NCBI RefSeq assembly: GCF_014879935.1 | Contig: NZ_JACSRD010000146.1 | Location: forward strand, 1 to 64,000 | DNA: 64,000 bases | From: Prosthecobacter sp. | Lineage (GTDB): Bacteria; Verrucomicrobiota; Verrucomicrobiia; Verrucomicrobiales; Verrucomicrobiaceae | Direction: 5' to 3' | Part shown: piece after piece, positions 8,073 through 16,703 of the stretch | Layout: every line of letters begins with the position of its first letter | How positions within the stretch are numbered: the first letter of the stretch is position 1 | Translations under genes and position numbers: made by a program | Notes under the pieces: model-generated | What the model was told of the DNA's origin: nothing | The model's database searches: none | Seen by the model: the letters and a program-made list of their open reading frames with translations, nothing else

Positions 8073-9931
8073 GCCAGCCTCTCCCGAGCCAGATCCAGCT
8101 CCGTCGCGACCGTCCTGTGTGCCGGCGCATGTTTGTGCTGCTCTTTGTGCTGCTGGCGGGCTTTTCGCTCGTCACCTGGAGGCTCGCGGTCATCCACATC
8201 AAGGAATCGCCGCGTCTTTCCAGCCTCGCCGCGAAGAAATACCAGCGTCACATCGTCCTGCCGGCGCATCGCGGCGCCATCAAGGACTTCAATGGCGAAT
8301 ACCTCGCCCATGACGAGGACGTCAGCGAGCTCTACACCGACCGCACCCATCTGCGCGAGATCATCACCGTCCGTCATCATCTCGCTGCCGTGCGTGGGAT
8401 GAAAGCACTGGACCTGCGTGGACAGCTCGACGAGGCGCAGACCATCGCCGCGTATCACGACCACGTCGCCAGGGTGCTCGCGGGCATCCTGCCTCAGCCG
8501 GAGGCTGAGATCCGCTCCCAGGTCGCCTCCGACAAGCCGGAGATCGTGCTGGCAAAGCAGATCGACGAGGAAACCGCGAAACAGTGGGCCGTGCTGTTCA
8601 AGGCCGAGCACATTTTTGGCATTCACATGCGCCCGACGGTCGCCCGCCGTTTCCCGGCGAAGGACCGCCTTTCGCTCGTGTTGGGGGACACCGACACCAG
8701 CAACAAAGGACGCTGGGGCGTCGAAAAGCTCATGGACGCAAGGCTCGCAGGTGTCGCGGGTGAGCAGTTCATCGAGCGCGACAAGTCCGGCAACGAGCTG
8801 CCGGCCTATCGAGGCAGCGTCGTCGAACCGCAAAACGGCAGCGATGTGCATCTCACCATCGACATGCAGCTTCAGGACAACGTCGAGGCCATCTGTGAGC
8901 GTGCGTGGAAGGCCAACAACGCCCGCCGCGTCGTCATCGTCGTCACCGAACCCGCCACCGGCACCGTCCTGGCGATGGCCGCGCGTCCGCATCGTGACGT
9001 CAGCAATCCGGACCTCAGCACCTGGACCAATCACGTGATTGCGGAGCCGTATGAGCCCGGGTCGATCTTCAAGGTCGTCACCCTTGCCGCGGCGCTCGAC
9101 AATCACAAGGTCACCCCCGGCGAGCGCATCGACTGCGGCCAGATGTTTTATGAGGATCCCGTCCGCAAAGTGAAGCTCAGCGACGACGAACCGCTCGGCA
9201 TGCAGACCGTCAAAGGCGTGCTCGTCCATTCCTCCAACATCGGCATGTACAAGATCAGCAAGCGTGTCGGCCAGGACCTGATGCTCGATTACACCTCGCG
9301 TTTTGGTTTCGGTGCCGTCACCGGCATCGGACTGATGGGAGAAAAGGCCGGCTACGTGAACACCGGCCGCTGGAGCAACACCACCTACTCCCGCATGCCC
9401 ATCGGCTATGAGGTCTCCGTCACGCCGCTCCAGATGTGCATGGCCTACGGTGCCATCGCCAATGGTGGCGTGCTGATGAAGCCGCGCCTCATCGACCGCG
9501 TCGTCAAACCCAATGGCGAGGCCGAAGTCATCCCGCCACAGCCGGTCTGGCAGGCCTGCACCGCGAAGACAGCGGCCTCCCTGCGTGACTTCCTCGAAGG
9601 AGTCGTGCTGGAAGGCACCGGGAGCCGTGCGGCCGTCCCGGATGTGCGCGTCGGCGGCAAGACCGGCACCACACGTCGTTATGACCCCGAAAAGAAACGC
9701 TACATCGATGGCGCCTACCTCACCTCGTTCGTCGGCATGGCTCCGATCGACAACCCCCAGCTCGTCTGCCTCGTGATGCTCGACGATCCCCAGGCTGAAA
9801 GCTCGAAAATGATCCGCGGCGGCCGCGTCGCCGCCCCCATCTTCGCCGAAGTCGTGCGTGAGACGCTGGATCACCTCGCCATCCGCAACCAGCGCCCCAT
9901 CAAAGTCGCCGCGAAAGGAGGTGCACAATGA
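8069..9931 (+). CDS. ftsI: Septal peptidoglycan transpeptidase FtsI (PBP3)
   Basis: Class B penicillin-binding protein that cross-links septal peptidoglycan together with FtsW. Start at the GTG overlapping the ftsL stop (GTGA), giving 620 residues: a short basic tail, one membrane helix (about 21-39, MFVLLFVLLAGFSLVTWRL), the class B dimerisation domain, then the transpeptidase. Catalytic motifs are all present: SIFK (Ser332, Lys335), SSN (388-390) and KTGT (531-534). The ORF track extends the frame to 7643, but that part is the out-of-frame shadow of ftsL. Overlaps murE by ATGA. Confidence 0.93.
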   Translation: MSQPLPSQIQLRRDRPVCRRMFVLLFVLLAGFSLVTWRLAVIHIKESPRLSSLAAKKYQRHIVLPAHRGAIKDFNGEYLAHDEDVSELYTDRTHLREIITVRHHLAAVRGMKALDLRGQLDEAQTIAAYHDHVARVLAGILPQPEAEIRSQVASDKPEIVLAKQIDEETAKQWAVLFKAEHIFGIHMRPTVARRFPAKDRLSLVLGDTDTSNKGRWGVEKLMDARLAGVAGEQFIERDKSGNELPAYRGSVVEPQNGSDVHLTIDMQLQDNVEAICERAWKANNARRVVIVVTEPATGTVLAMAARPHRDVSNPDLSTWTNHVIAEPYEPGSIFKVVTLAAALDNHKVTPGERIDCGQMFYEDPVRKVKLSDDEPLGMQTVKGVLVHSSNIGMYKISKRVGQDLMLDYTSRFGFGAVTGIGLMGEKAGYVNTGRWSNTTYSRMPIGYEVSVTPLQMCMAYGAIANGGVLMKPRLIDRVVKPNGEAEVIPPQPVWQACTAKTAASLRDFLEGVVLEGTGSRAAVPDVRVGGKTGTTRRYDPEKKRYIDGAYLTSFVGMAPIDNPQLVCLVMLDDPQAESSKMIRGGRVAAPIFAEVVRETLDHLAIRNQRPIKVAAKGGAQ

Positions 9932-11484
9932 AACTGCGTGACATCATCCCGCACCTGGAACGGCCGGCCGTTTCGGGAAGCCTCGACACGGAGGTGACCG
10001 GCTTCACCTACGATTCGCGCAAAGCCGGTCCTGGCATCGTTTTCGTCGCCATGCGTGGCTCGAATGCGGACGGCCACAGCTTCATTCCGAAGGCCATCGA
10101 ACTCGGCGCCGCCGCCATCATCGCCGAACAGGCTCCGGCGGAGGATTGTGCCACGCCGTGGGTTCACGTGCGCCATTCGCGCATCGCCCTGGCCCAGGCG
10201 GCCGCGGCTTTGAACGGCCATCCGGCCAAGGTGCTCACCATCGCCGGTGTCACGGGCACGAACGGGAAGACCACCACGGCCTTCCTCATGCATCACCTTT
10301 TCAACGCCGCCCAGTTGCGCAGCGGCCTGCTCGGCACCGTGTTCTACGATCTCGGTGGCGAGCAGCACATGCCCGCCACGCACACCACGCCCGAATCGCT
10401 CGAGATCCAGGGCCTGCTGGGCCAGATGCGGGACAATGGCTGCCGCGCCTGCGCCATGGAGGTTTCCTCTCATGCGCTCGATCAGGATCGCGTGTTCGGC
10501 CTGCCTTTCGCCGCTGCGATCTTCACCAACCTCACGCAGGACCATCTCGATTATCACGGCACGATGGAGAAATACTTCGAGGCCAAGGTGCGGCTGTTTG
10601 AAATGTCCGCCGCCCTGCCGCGCTCGTCGCTCATCATCAATGGGGACGACTCCTGGGGCCGCAAGCTGGTGGACCGCTTCCAAAACACCGGCCGCGTCAC
10701 GCGTTTCGGCTTCGGCGTGCACAATGAGTTCCGCGCCATCAACGTGCGGTACGACTTCACCGGCACCACCTTCGAACTGGAGGCCCGGGGCCGCAGTTTC
10801 CTCGTCCGCACGCCTCTGATCGGCGACTTCAATGTGTACAACACGCTCGGCGCGCTCGCAGCCGCTCACGGCGTCGGTTTGAACCTGCGTGAAGCCATCC
10901 GTCATATGCAAAACGCCCCGCAGGTGCCCGGACGGCTCGAACGCGTGTCGGAAAACACCCGTTTCCATGTCTTCGTCGATTACGCCCACACGCCGGACGG
11001 CATCGTGAACGCCTTGAAGACCGTCCGTGCGCTGCGTCCACGCCGCATCATCACCGTTTTCGGCTGCGGGGGCGACCGCGACCGCATGAAGCGGCCGAAG
11101 ATGGCTGCTGCGGCCGAGGAAGGCAGCGACATTTGCGTGCTCACGTCCGACAATCCGCGCACCGAGGACCCGGAACAGATCCTGAACGACGCCAAGGCCG
11201 GCTTTGCCCGTCCGAAGGGCCATGCCATCATCCCCGACCGTCGCGAGGCCATCCGCGTCGCCTTCGAAGGCGCCCGTGAGGGCGACATCGTCGTCATCGC
11301 CGGCAAAGGCCACGAAGATTACCAGGACATCAAGGGCAAGAAGCATCCCTTCGACGACCGCAAGGTCGCCCGCCAGCTCCTGCACGACCTCAAAGCTGCC
11401 CGCGCCCAGGAGCGCGAGGAGAAAGCCGCCGAGCGCGAAGCCCAGCGCGGCGGTTTTGGACGCCCACCCCGATTCGACCGCTGA
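9928..11484 (+). CDS. murE: UDP-MurNAc-tripeptide synthetase MurE, probably adding meso-diaminopimelate
   Basis: Cytoplasmic Mur ligase adding the third residue of the peptidoglycan stem peptide at the cost of ATP. 518 residues. The P-loop GVTGTNGKTTT is near residue 107; the middle-domain segments AMEVSSHALDQ and NLTQDHLDYH and the C-terminal SDNPRTEDP follow. The DNPR signature is known from meso-diaminopimelate-adding MurE enzymes, whereas lysine-adding ones carry a different motif, so a DAP-type wall is expected. The last 35 residues are a charged Arg/Glu-rich tail not typical of the family. This is the last ATGA-coupled gene before the first break in the cluster. Confidence 0.95.
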   Translation: MKLRDIIPHLERPAVSGSLDTEVTGFTYDSRKAGPGIVFVAMRGSNADGHSFIPKAIELGAAAIIAEQAPAEDCATPWVHVRHSRIALAQAAAALNGHPAKVLTIAGVTGTNGKTTTAFLMHHLFNAAQLRSGLLGTVFYDLGGEQHMPATHTTPESLEIQGLLGQMRDNGCRACAMEVSSHALDQDRVFGLPFAAAIFTNLTQDHLDYHGTMEKYFEAKVRLFEMSAALPRSSLIINGDDSWGRKLVDRFQNTGRVTRFGFGVHNEFRAINVRYDFTGTTFELEARGRSFLVRTPLIGDFNVYNTLGALAAAHGVGLNLREAIRHMQNAPQVPGRLERVSENTRFHVFVDYAHTPDGIVNALKTVRALRPRRIITVFGCGGDRDRMKRPKMAAAAEEGSDICVLTSDNPRTEDPEQILNDAKAGFARPKGHAIIPDRREAIRVAFEGAREGDIVVIAGKGHEDYQDIKGKKHPFDDRKVARQLLHDLKAARAQEREEKAAEREAQRGGFGRPPRFDR

Positions 11485-11497
11485 TGATCGCCGCTCC

Positions 11498-11578
11498 AAT
11501 GACGAATGCCGAATGCCGAATGCCGAATGCCCTCGGCATCTGGCCTGCATTTGTCATTCGTCATTCGTCATTCGTTAT
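11498..11578 (+). repeat. Inverted pair of short tandem repeats just before the murF start
   Basis: The left arm is AATGACG followed by repeated AATGCCG units (11498-11530). The right arm is repeated TCATTCG (from 11553). ATGACGAATG on the left pairs with CATTCGTCAT on the right, and the arms could fold over the short G+C-rich middle. The right arm ends only 6 nt before the murF ATG, so a hairpin would lie on its translation start region. It fills most of the 100-nt murE-murF gap in an otherwise overlapping cluster. Confidence 0.7.
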
Positions 11579-11584
11579 TTTTTC

Positions 11585-12949
11585 ATGAAGCCGACCCCGA
11601 TCCAGACTCTCGCCCAATTCGCCGCAGGCACGCTGCGGGGCGACGGATCGCGCCTGGTCACGAAGGTGAACACCGATTCGCGCAAAATCGCTGATGGCGA
11701 CGTGTTCGTGGCGCTGGTCGGGGAAAAGTTCGACGCGCATGACTTCATCCCGCAGGTCGCTGCCGCCGGAGCCGCCGTTGTTGTTGTCAGCAAGGTGAAC
11801 TCCGCCTGGGGCACCCTGCCTTGCGCGGTGATCGAAGTGGGTGACACGCTGGTCGCGCTGCAAAGCATGGCCCGTGGTTATCGCCAGCAGCACAACCCGC
11901 TGATCATCGGCCTGACCGGCAGCAACGGCAAAACCTCCACCAAAGACCTCACCGCCATCGTGATGGCGAAGAAGCTCCAGACCCGGGCCACCTTTGGCAA
12001 TTTGAACAACCACATCGGTGTTCCGCTCACGTTGCTGTCGCTCCGCGATGGCGATGAATGCTGCGTCACCGAGATGGGCATGAATCATCCCGGCGAGATC
12101 AAGGTGCTCACCGACATCGCCATTCCCGACGCCGGAATCGTCACGAACGTCGGCATGGCGCACATCGAACACATGGGCACGCAGGATGCGATTGCGTGGG
12201 AAAAGGCCACGCTGCCAGCCCAGGTGAAGCGCGGCGGTGTCGTGGTGCTCAATGCCAACGACAAGTACAGCGCTGTGATCGCCCGCCATTGCCAGGGCAG
12301 TGTCTCGACGGCCGGAGTCGGCTGTGGGGACGTGGCGGCATCGAATCTGCGCGCTGATGCCACCGGAACCAGTTTCTCGCTCGACTTCAGCGGTGAGAAG
12401 ATTGAGGCGCGCCTGCCGATTTTGGGCGAACACATGGTTGGAAACGCCGCCTTGGCTGCCTGCATGGGCTGGAGGCAGGGAATTTCACCGGCGGACATCG
12501 CCGATGCGCTGAATCAGGCCAAGCTGACCGGCGGTCGGGTCGAACCGAAAGTCGTCAAAGGCGTTCGTTTCATCGATGACTCCTACAACGCGAATCCGGA
12601 CAGCATGATCGCTGGCTTGCGCACGCTGAGCACGCTGGGAGAGCCTCAAAGCCGCCGCGTGGCTGTGCTGGGCCGCATGGGCGAGCTGGGGCCGATCGCC
12701 GAGGCCGAACATCGCCGCGTGGGCGAATTCGCCGGCTCGCTGAAGCTCGACGCCGTCTTCAGCGTCGGCGGCAACGAGGCCGCATGGATCACCGAGGCCT
12801 CGAAGGCTTCCTCCTCCGAGCATTTTCCAGATCATGCCGCCTGCGCCGCCCGGCTGCGCGAGTGGCTGCGTGAGGGGGATGTCGTGCTGCTGAAGGGCAG
12901 CCGCTCCGCGCGCATGGAGCAGGTTCTCACGCACTTTTCCGCATCATGA
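11585..12949 (+). CDS. murF: UDP-MurNAc-tripeptide:D-alanyl-D-alanine ligase MurF
   Basis: Cytoplasmic Mur ligase that adds D-Ala-D-Ala to complete the UDP-MurNAc-pentapeptide. The ATG at 11585 gives 454 residues, the usual size, with the N-terminal domain matching from MKPTPIQTLAQFAAG. P-loop GLTGSNGKTSTKDL near residue 108; NHIGVPLTLLSL and EMGMNHPGEI in the central domain; FIDDSYNANPDSM in the C-terminal half. The frame is open to 11204, but that stretch overlaps murE out of frame and is discarded. Its stop overlaps the mraY start (ATGATG). Confidence 0.95.
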   Translation: MKPTPIQTLAQFAAGTLRGDGSRLVTKVNTDSRKIADGDVFVALVGEKFDAHDFIPQVAAAGAAVVVVSKVNSAWGTLPCAVIEVGDTLVALQSMARGYRQQHNPLIIGLTGSNGKTSTKDLTAIVMAKKLQTRATFGNLNNHIGVPLTLLSLRDGDECCVTEMGMNHPGEIKVLTDIAIPDAGIVTNVGMAHIEHMGTQDAIAWEKATLPAQVKRGGVVVLNANDKYSAVIARHCQGSVSTAGVGCGDVAASNLRADATGTSFSLDFSGEKIEARLPILGEHMVGNAALAACMGWRQGISPADIADALNQAKLTGGRVEPKVVKGVRFIDDSYNANPDSMIAGLRTLSTLGEPQSRRVAVLGRMGELGPIAEAEHRRVGEFAGSLKLDAVFSVGGNEAAWITEASKASSSEHFPDHAACAARLREWLREGDVVLLKGSRSARMEQVLTHFSAS

Positions 12950-14091
12950 TGTATTGGCTCTACGAACTCAGGGAATGGATGACCGCTCACGGCTGGATGA
13001 GCGATGACGCAGCCCTGTACAAAATCCTCAATCTCTTCAAGTACCACACCTTCCGTGCGGGTGGAGCCGCGATCACCGCCTTCCTGCTCTCTCTTTTTTA
13101 TGGCGAGCGCCTGATCCGCAAGCTGATCTCCCTCAAGATCGGCCAGCCGATCCGCACGGCCGAGGAAGTGCACAAGCTCTACGAACTGCATGGCAAGAAA
13201 GCCGGCACGCCGACCATGGGCGGCATCTTGATCCTCGGCGCGATCGTGGTTTCCACGCTCGTCTGGGCCAAGTGGGACAACATCATGGTCTGGATCGTCT
13301 TGCTCACGACGATCGGCCTCGGTGCGCTAGGGTTCCGTGACGATTACCTGAAGATCAGCAAGAAGAACTCCAAGGGCGTGAGCGCACGCACCAAGCTCAT
13401 CTGGCAGACCTCCGTGGCCGTGGTGGCCGGGTTCCTTTTCGCCTACGCGGTCCCCGGCGACAACGGCCTCACGTTGCGGGCGCTTTACATCCCGTTCGTG
13501 AAGGACGCGGTGATCACCGACATGCACGTCTTCGCGGTCGCCTTGTTCGCGCTCATCATCGTCGGCGCGTCGAACGCCGTGAATCTCACGGACGGGCTCG
13601 ACGGGCTCGCCACCGGCTGCTCGATCACGACCGCCATCGCGTATGCCGCGTTCGGCTACATCTGCGGCAATGCGCGTTATTCTGACTACCTCGGCGTCGC
13701 GCACAACAGCCTCGCGAACGAGCTTCCCATCATCGCCATGGCGCTGGCGGGCGCCTGCCTTGGCTTTTTGTGGTTCAATGCGCATCCGGCCCGGATGTTC
13801 ATGGGGGACACTGGATCGCTGGCCCTCGGCGGATGCATCGCGACGCTCGCCATCGGCTGCAAGCAGGAGATCGTGCTGGCCCTTGTCGGCGGCGTGTTCG
13901 TGATGGAGGCCTGCAGCGTCATTCTTCAGGTCTGGAGCTTCAAGAAACGCGGCAAGCGCATTTTCCGCATGGCTCCGATTCATCATCACTTCGAGCTCGG
14001 CGGCTGGCATGAGAACCAGGTCATCGTGCGCTTCTGGGTGCTCTCCCTGCTCTTCGCCATGCTCGGCCTCGCCACGCTCAAGATTCGTTAA
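12946..14091 (+). CDS. mraY: Phospho-MurNAc-pentapeptide translocase MraY
   Basis: Integral membrane enzyme that transfers phospho-MurNAc-pentapeptide to undecaprenyl phosphate, making lipid I. 381 residues with about ten hydrophobic segments. Family motifs: GKKAGTPTMGGI, GFRDDYLKISKKNSKG, NLTDGLDGLATG with the metal-binding Asp, FMGDTGSLALGG and PIHHHFELGG. The N-terminus is somewhat longer than in E. coli (360 residues). Starts inside the murF stop and is followed after 3 nt by murD. Confidence 0.96.
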   Translation: MMYWLYELREWMTAHGWMSDDAALYKILNLFKYHTFRAGGAAITAFLLSLFYGERLIRKLISLKIGQPIRTAEEVHKLYELHGKKAGTPTMGGILILGAIVVSTLVWAKWDNIMVWIVLLTTIGLGALGFRDDYLKISKKNSKGVSARTKLIWQTSVAVVAGFLFAYAVPGDNGLTLRALYIPFVKDAVITDMHVFAVALFALIIVGASNAVNLTDGLDGLATGCSITTAIAYAAFGYICGNARYSDYLGVAHNSLANELPIIAMALAGACLGFLWFNAHPARMFMGDTGSLALGGCIATLAIGCKQEIVLALVGGVFVMEACSVILQVWSFKKRGKRIFRMAPIHHHFELGGWHENQVIVRFWVLSLLFAMLGLATLKIR

Positions 14092-14094
14092 GTC

Positions 14095-15399
14095 ATGAAA
14101 TTCGCCTCCCAGCACTTCGCCATTCTCGGTGCCGGCCGCAGCGGCCTCGGCGCCGCCCGGCTGGCGCGTCTGCATGGTGCGGAGGTGACGATCTTCGATG
14201 AAGGCGACAAGGCGAAGCCGGTGGAGGATTTCCCGTGCGTGCTGGGCCAGCCGGCGCGCGATCTCGTGGTCAAGCCGGGTGATTTTGATCTCGTCATCAT
14301 CAGTCCGGGTTTGGATGAGCACTGGCCGCTGCCGAAGAAATTCACCGACGCAGGTGTCCCGCTCGTTGGCGAGACTGAATTCGCCTTCAACCTGACGGAC
14401 ATGCCCATGGCGGCCATCACCGGCACCAATGGCAAGAGCACCTGCACGGAGCTGATCGCGGCGCTGTTCAACGGCTGCGGCATGAAGTCGATCCCCTGCG
14501 GCAATCACGGCATGTCCTTGAGCGAAGTCGTCGCCAGCGGCGTGCGCCACGACGTGCTGGCGCTCGAAATCAGCAGCTTCCAGCTCGAAACGATCAAAAA
14601 CTTCCGCGCCAAGGCCAGTCTGTGGCTCAACTTCGCCCCGGATCACCTCGACCGCTATCCCGGCATGCCGGAATACTTCGCCGCGAAGGCCCGCATCTTC
14701 GAAAACGTCACCGCTGACGATGTCGCCATCGTGCGCGCCGGTGAAAACGTCTCCAGCGGCCAGGCGCAGCGTTGGACCTTCAGCGCTTACGGTGCGGAAG
14801 CCGACTACACCTATGCTGGCGGCAAGTTTTACCTCCACGGCGGCGAGATCGGCAGCGCCGCCGGTTTGAAGCTGCGCGGCAAGCACAACATGGAGAACGT
14901 GCTCGCGGCATTGATGACGGGGCGCGTGTTCGGTCTGGAGTTTTCCGCGATGCTGAAGGCGATGGAAAGCTATGAGCCGCCGCGTCATCGCTGCGAACTG
15001 GTGCGGACGCTGCGGGATCGCGAGTATATCAATGATTCCAAGGCCACGAACCTGCACGCGCTGGAGGCCTGCCTGCGCTCGCAGGAGCGTCCGATCGTCC
15101 TGATTGCCGGTGGCAAGGACAAGCAGCTCGATTACACGCCTCTGAGGGCCGAATTGAAGGGCCAAGTGCGTGCGATGGTCTTCATCGGTGAGATTGCGCA
15201 GCAACTGGAGCAGACCTTCGGCGATCTGCTGCCCTGCAAGCGTGGCAAGGACATGGCGGAGGCTGTTTCCATCGCCACCGAGCTCGCCCAGGCCGGCGAT
15301 GCGATCATCCTGAGCCCCGGCACCTCCTCTTTCGACATGTACACCGGTTATGCCCAGCGCGGCGATGTGTTCCGCGACGCCGTCAATTCCCTGAACTGA
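14095..15399 (+). CDS. murD: UDP-MurNAc-L-alanine:D-glutamate ligase MurD
   Basis: Cytoplasmic Mur ligase that adds D-glutamate to UDP-MurNAc-L-Ala. 434 residues. N-terminal Rossmann-like part AILGAGRSGLGAARLARL, ATP loop AITGTNGKSTCTELI near residue 104, LEISSFQLE and FAPDHLDRYPGM in the central domain, YINDSKATNLHA and LIAGGKDK in the C-terminal domain. Standard length for the family, and in the expected place between mraY and ftsW. Confidence 0.95.
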   Translation: MKFASQHFAILGAGRSGLGAARLARLHGAEVTIFDEGDKAKPVEDFPCVLGQPARDLVVKPGDFDLVIISPGLDEHWPLPKKFTDAGVPLVGETEFAFNLTDMPMAAITGTNGKSTCTELIAALFNGCGMKSIPCGNHGMSLSEVVASGVRHDVLALEISSFQLETIKNFRAKASLWLNFAPDHLDRYPGMPEYFAAKARIFENVTADDVAIVRAGENVSSGQAQRWTFSAYGAEADYTYAGGKFYLHGGEIGSAAGLKLRGKHNMENVLAALMTGRVFGLEFSAMLKAMESYEPPRHRCELVRTLRDREYINDSKATNLHALEACLRSQERPIVLIAGGKDKQLDYTPLRAELKGQVRAMVFIGEIAQQLEQTFGDLLPCKRGKDMAEAVSIATELAQAGDAIILSPGTSSFDMYTGYAQRGDVFRDAVNSLN

Positions 15400-15434
15400 T
15401 TTTGAAATACAAACTCCCGCCACCCTCACGTCCC

Positions 15435-16589
15435 ATGAAAATGAAGACGACACCCAAGACCAAGGACAAGAAGCTGCTGCTCAATCTCATCGATGGAGAG
15501 CGGCATCGTCATCGCGTGGCGCTCGTCACGGAAGAGGGCGAATGGAACCAGCATGAGCCGAACTCCGGCATGGCGCGCATGTTTGTCGTCATGTTGCTGG
15601 TTCACGTCGTGCTGATCGGCGGCATCATCATCTACGATTTCATGGGTGAGGATGAGTCTCCGCAGCAGACCGTGACACAGGCCGCCCGTGCCATGACGAC
15701 CAGCTCCGGCCTGCCGCAGACGGCGCCTGAGATCGTTACCGCGCAGGCGCAAGCCGCGGCGGACACGGTGCAATTCGACAGCTACGAGATGCGGTCGGGC
15801 GATTCGCTCAAGAGCATCGCCACGAAGTTCGGCACGACGGAGGAGGAGATCACGCGGCTGAACATGATCGACAAAGGACTGCAAATCGGCCCTGGAACGA
15901 TGTTGCGCGTGCCGAAACAACCGGTGTTGAGCGCCATCCCGGTGGACCGGCAGACCTTGAAGCCGCAACTGCCCGAACCTGATGCGACGAAGCCGTTGGC
16001 GGTGCAGGATCAGCCGCCCACGGTGACGAAGGAACCGAGTGAGGCGGTGAAACCGTCCGAAGCTCCCGCCAGCCTTTCGGCCGCGCTGACTCCGATGTCC
16101 CTGCTGACACCCGGCGAGACGCCGCCGGCCACCAGTGCGATCGCCTCGGCCGACATCCCGGCCACCACGGCCGCTCCGAAGGAGGACATCGCCGCCCTGC
16201 CGGCACCGACGAGACCTGGTGTTGCTTCCCTGCTGCAATCGGAGGCGCCCGAACACTCCGGGTCGAAGGAAACGCCGAAACGTGCGGAGCCCAAAGCCCT
16301 GCCCAAGCCCGCACCGGTGCTGCCGCCGACCCAGATGCTCAAAAAAATCGCCGACACGCCGCCTGCGCCGGTGAAGAAGAGCGAGCCGGCACGGAAGCCG
16401 GTGGAAACGCCTTCCAAGTCCGTCGCGAAGGCGACACCGGTGCGCATGCACGCCTTGCAGTCGGGCGAGACGCTCTATCGCTTGTCATCGAAGTATGGCG
16501 TCTCCGTGACTGCGATTCAGAAGGCCAACAACATCAAGAATCCCAATGCCATGCGTGAAGGCATGAAGCTGGTGATCCCGGCGAAATAG
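15435..16589 (+). CDS. Membrane-anchored protein with two LysM domains
   Basis: 384 residues from the ATG; a TTG 11 codons earlier is possible. Basic cytoplasmic tail, one membrane helix (about 48-69, MFVVMLLVHVVLIGGIIIYDF), then a periplasmic part with a LysM domain (about 110-155, MRSGDSLKSIATKFGTTEEE), a long Pro/Ala/Lys linker, and a second LysM domain at the very C-terminus (MHALQSGETLYRLSSKYGV). LysM domains bind peptidoglycan glycans, so this probably tethers the membrane, or a division complex, to the wall. Its place between murD and ftsW suggests a division role; no catalytic domain is visible. Other dcw clusters known to me do not carry a LysM gene here. Confidence 0.85.
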   Translation: MKMKTTPKTKDKKLLLNLIDGERHRHRVALVTEEGEWNQHEPNSGMARMFVVMLLVHVVLIGGIIIYDFMGEDESPQQTVTQAARAMTTSSGLPQTAPEIVTAQAQAAADTVQFDSYEMRSGDSLKSIATKFGTTEEEITRLNMIDKGLQIGPGTMLRVPKQPVLSAIPVDRQTLKPQLPEPDATKPLAVQDQPPTVTKEPSEAVKPSEAPASLSAALTPMSLLTPGETPPATSAIASADIPATTAAPKEDIAALPAPTRPGVASLLQSEAPEHSGSKETPKRAEPKALPKPAPVLPPTQMLKKIADTPPAPVKKSEPARKPVETPSKSVAKATPVRMHALQSGETLYRLSSKYGVSVTAIQKANNIKNPNAMREGMKLVIPAK

Positions 16590-16595
16590 CAAGGA

Positions 16596-16699
16596 GCGTA
16601 GAGCGAAGGGCAAAGAGACAGGCTCAGGTCCACATCGCTCCAAACCATTTGTGAATCGTCCAACTTCAGACTCTTCGCTCTTTGCCCTTAGCCCTACGC
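16596..16699 (+). repeat. 22-bp inverted repeat flanking the region before the ftsW start
   Basis: The arm at 16596-16617 (GCGTAGAGCGAAGGGCAAAG...) matches the reverse complement of 16678-16699 (...CTTAGCCCTACGC) at 20 of 22 positions, with a 60-nt spacer. The right arm ends 4 nt before the ftsW ATG and would cover its ribosome-binding region if the repeat pairs. It fills the gap between the LysM gene and ftsW. Confidence 0.7.
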
Positions 16700-16703
16700 T
16701 TTC

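Noticed and set aside
8063-15453. Long antisense ORFs across the dcw cluster (up to 708 residues on the minus strand)
   Set aside because: They are complements of well-conserved mur and fts genes in G+C-rich sequence; their translations are rich in His, Arg and Ala and match no family.
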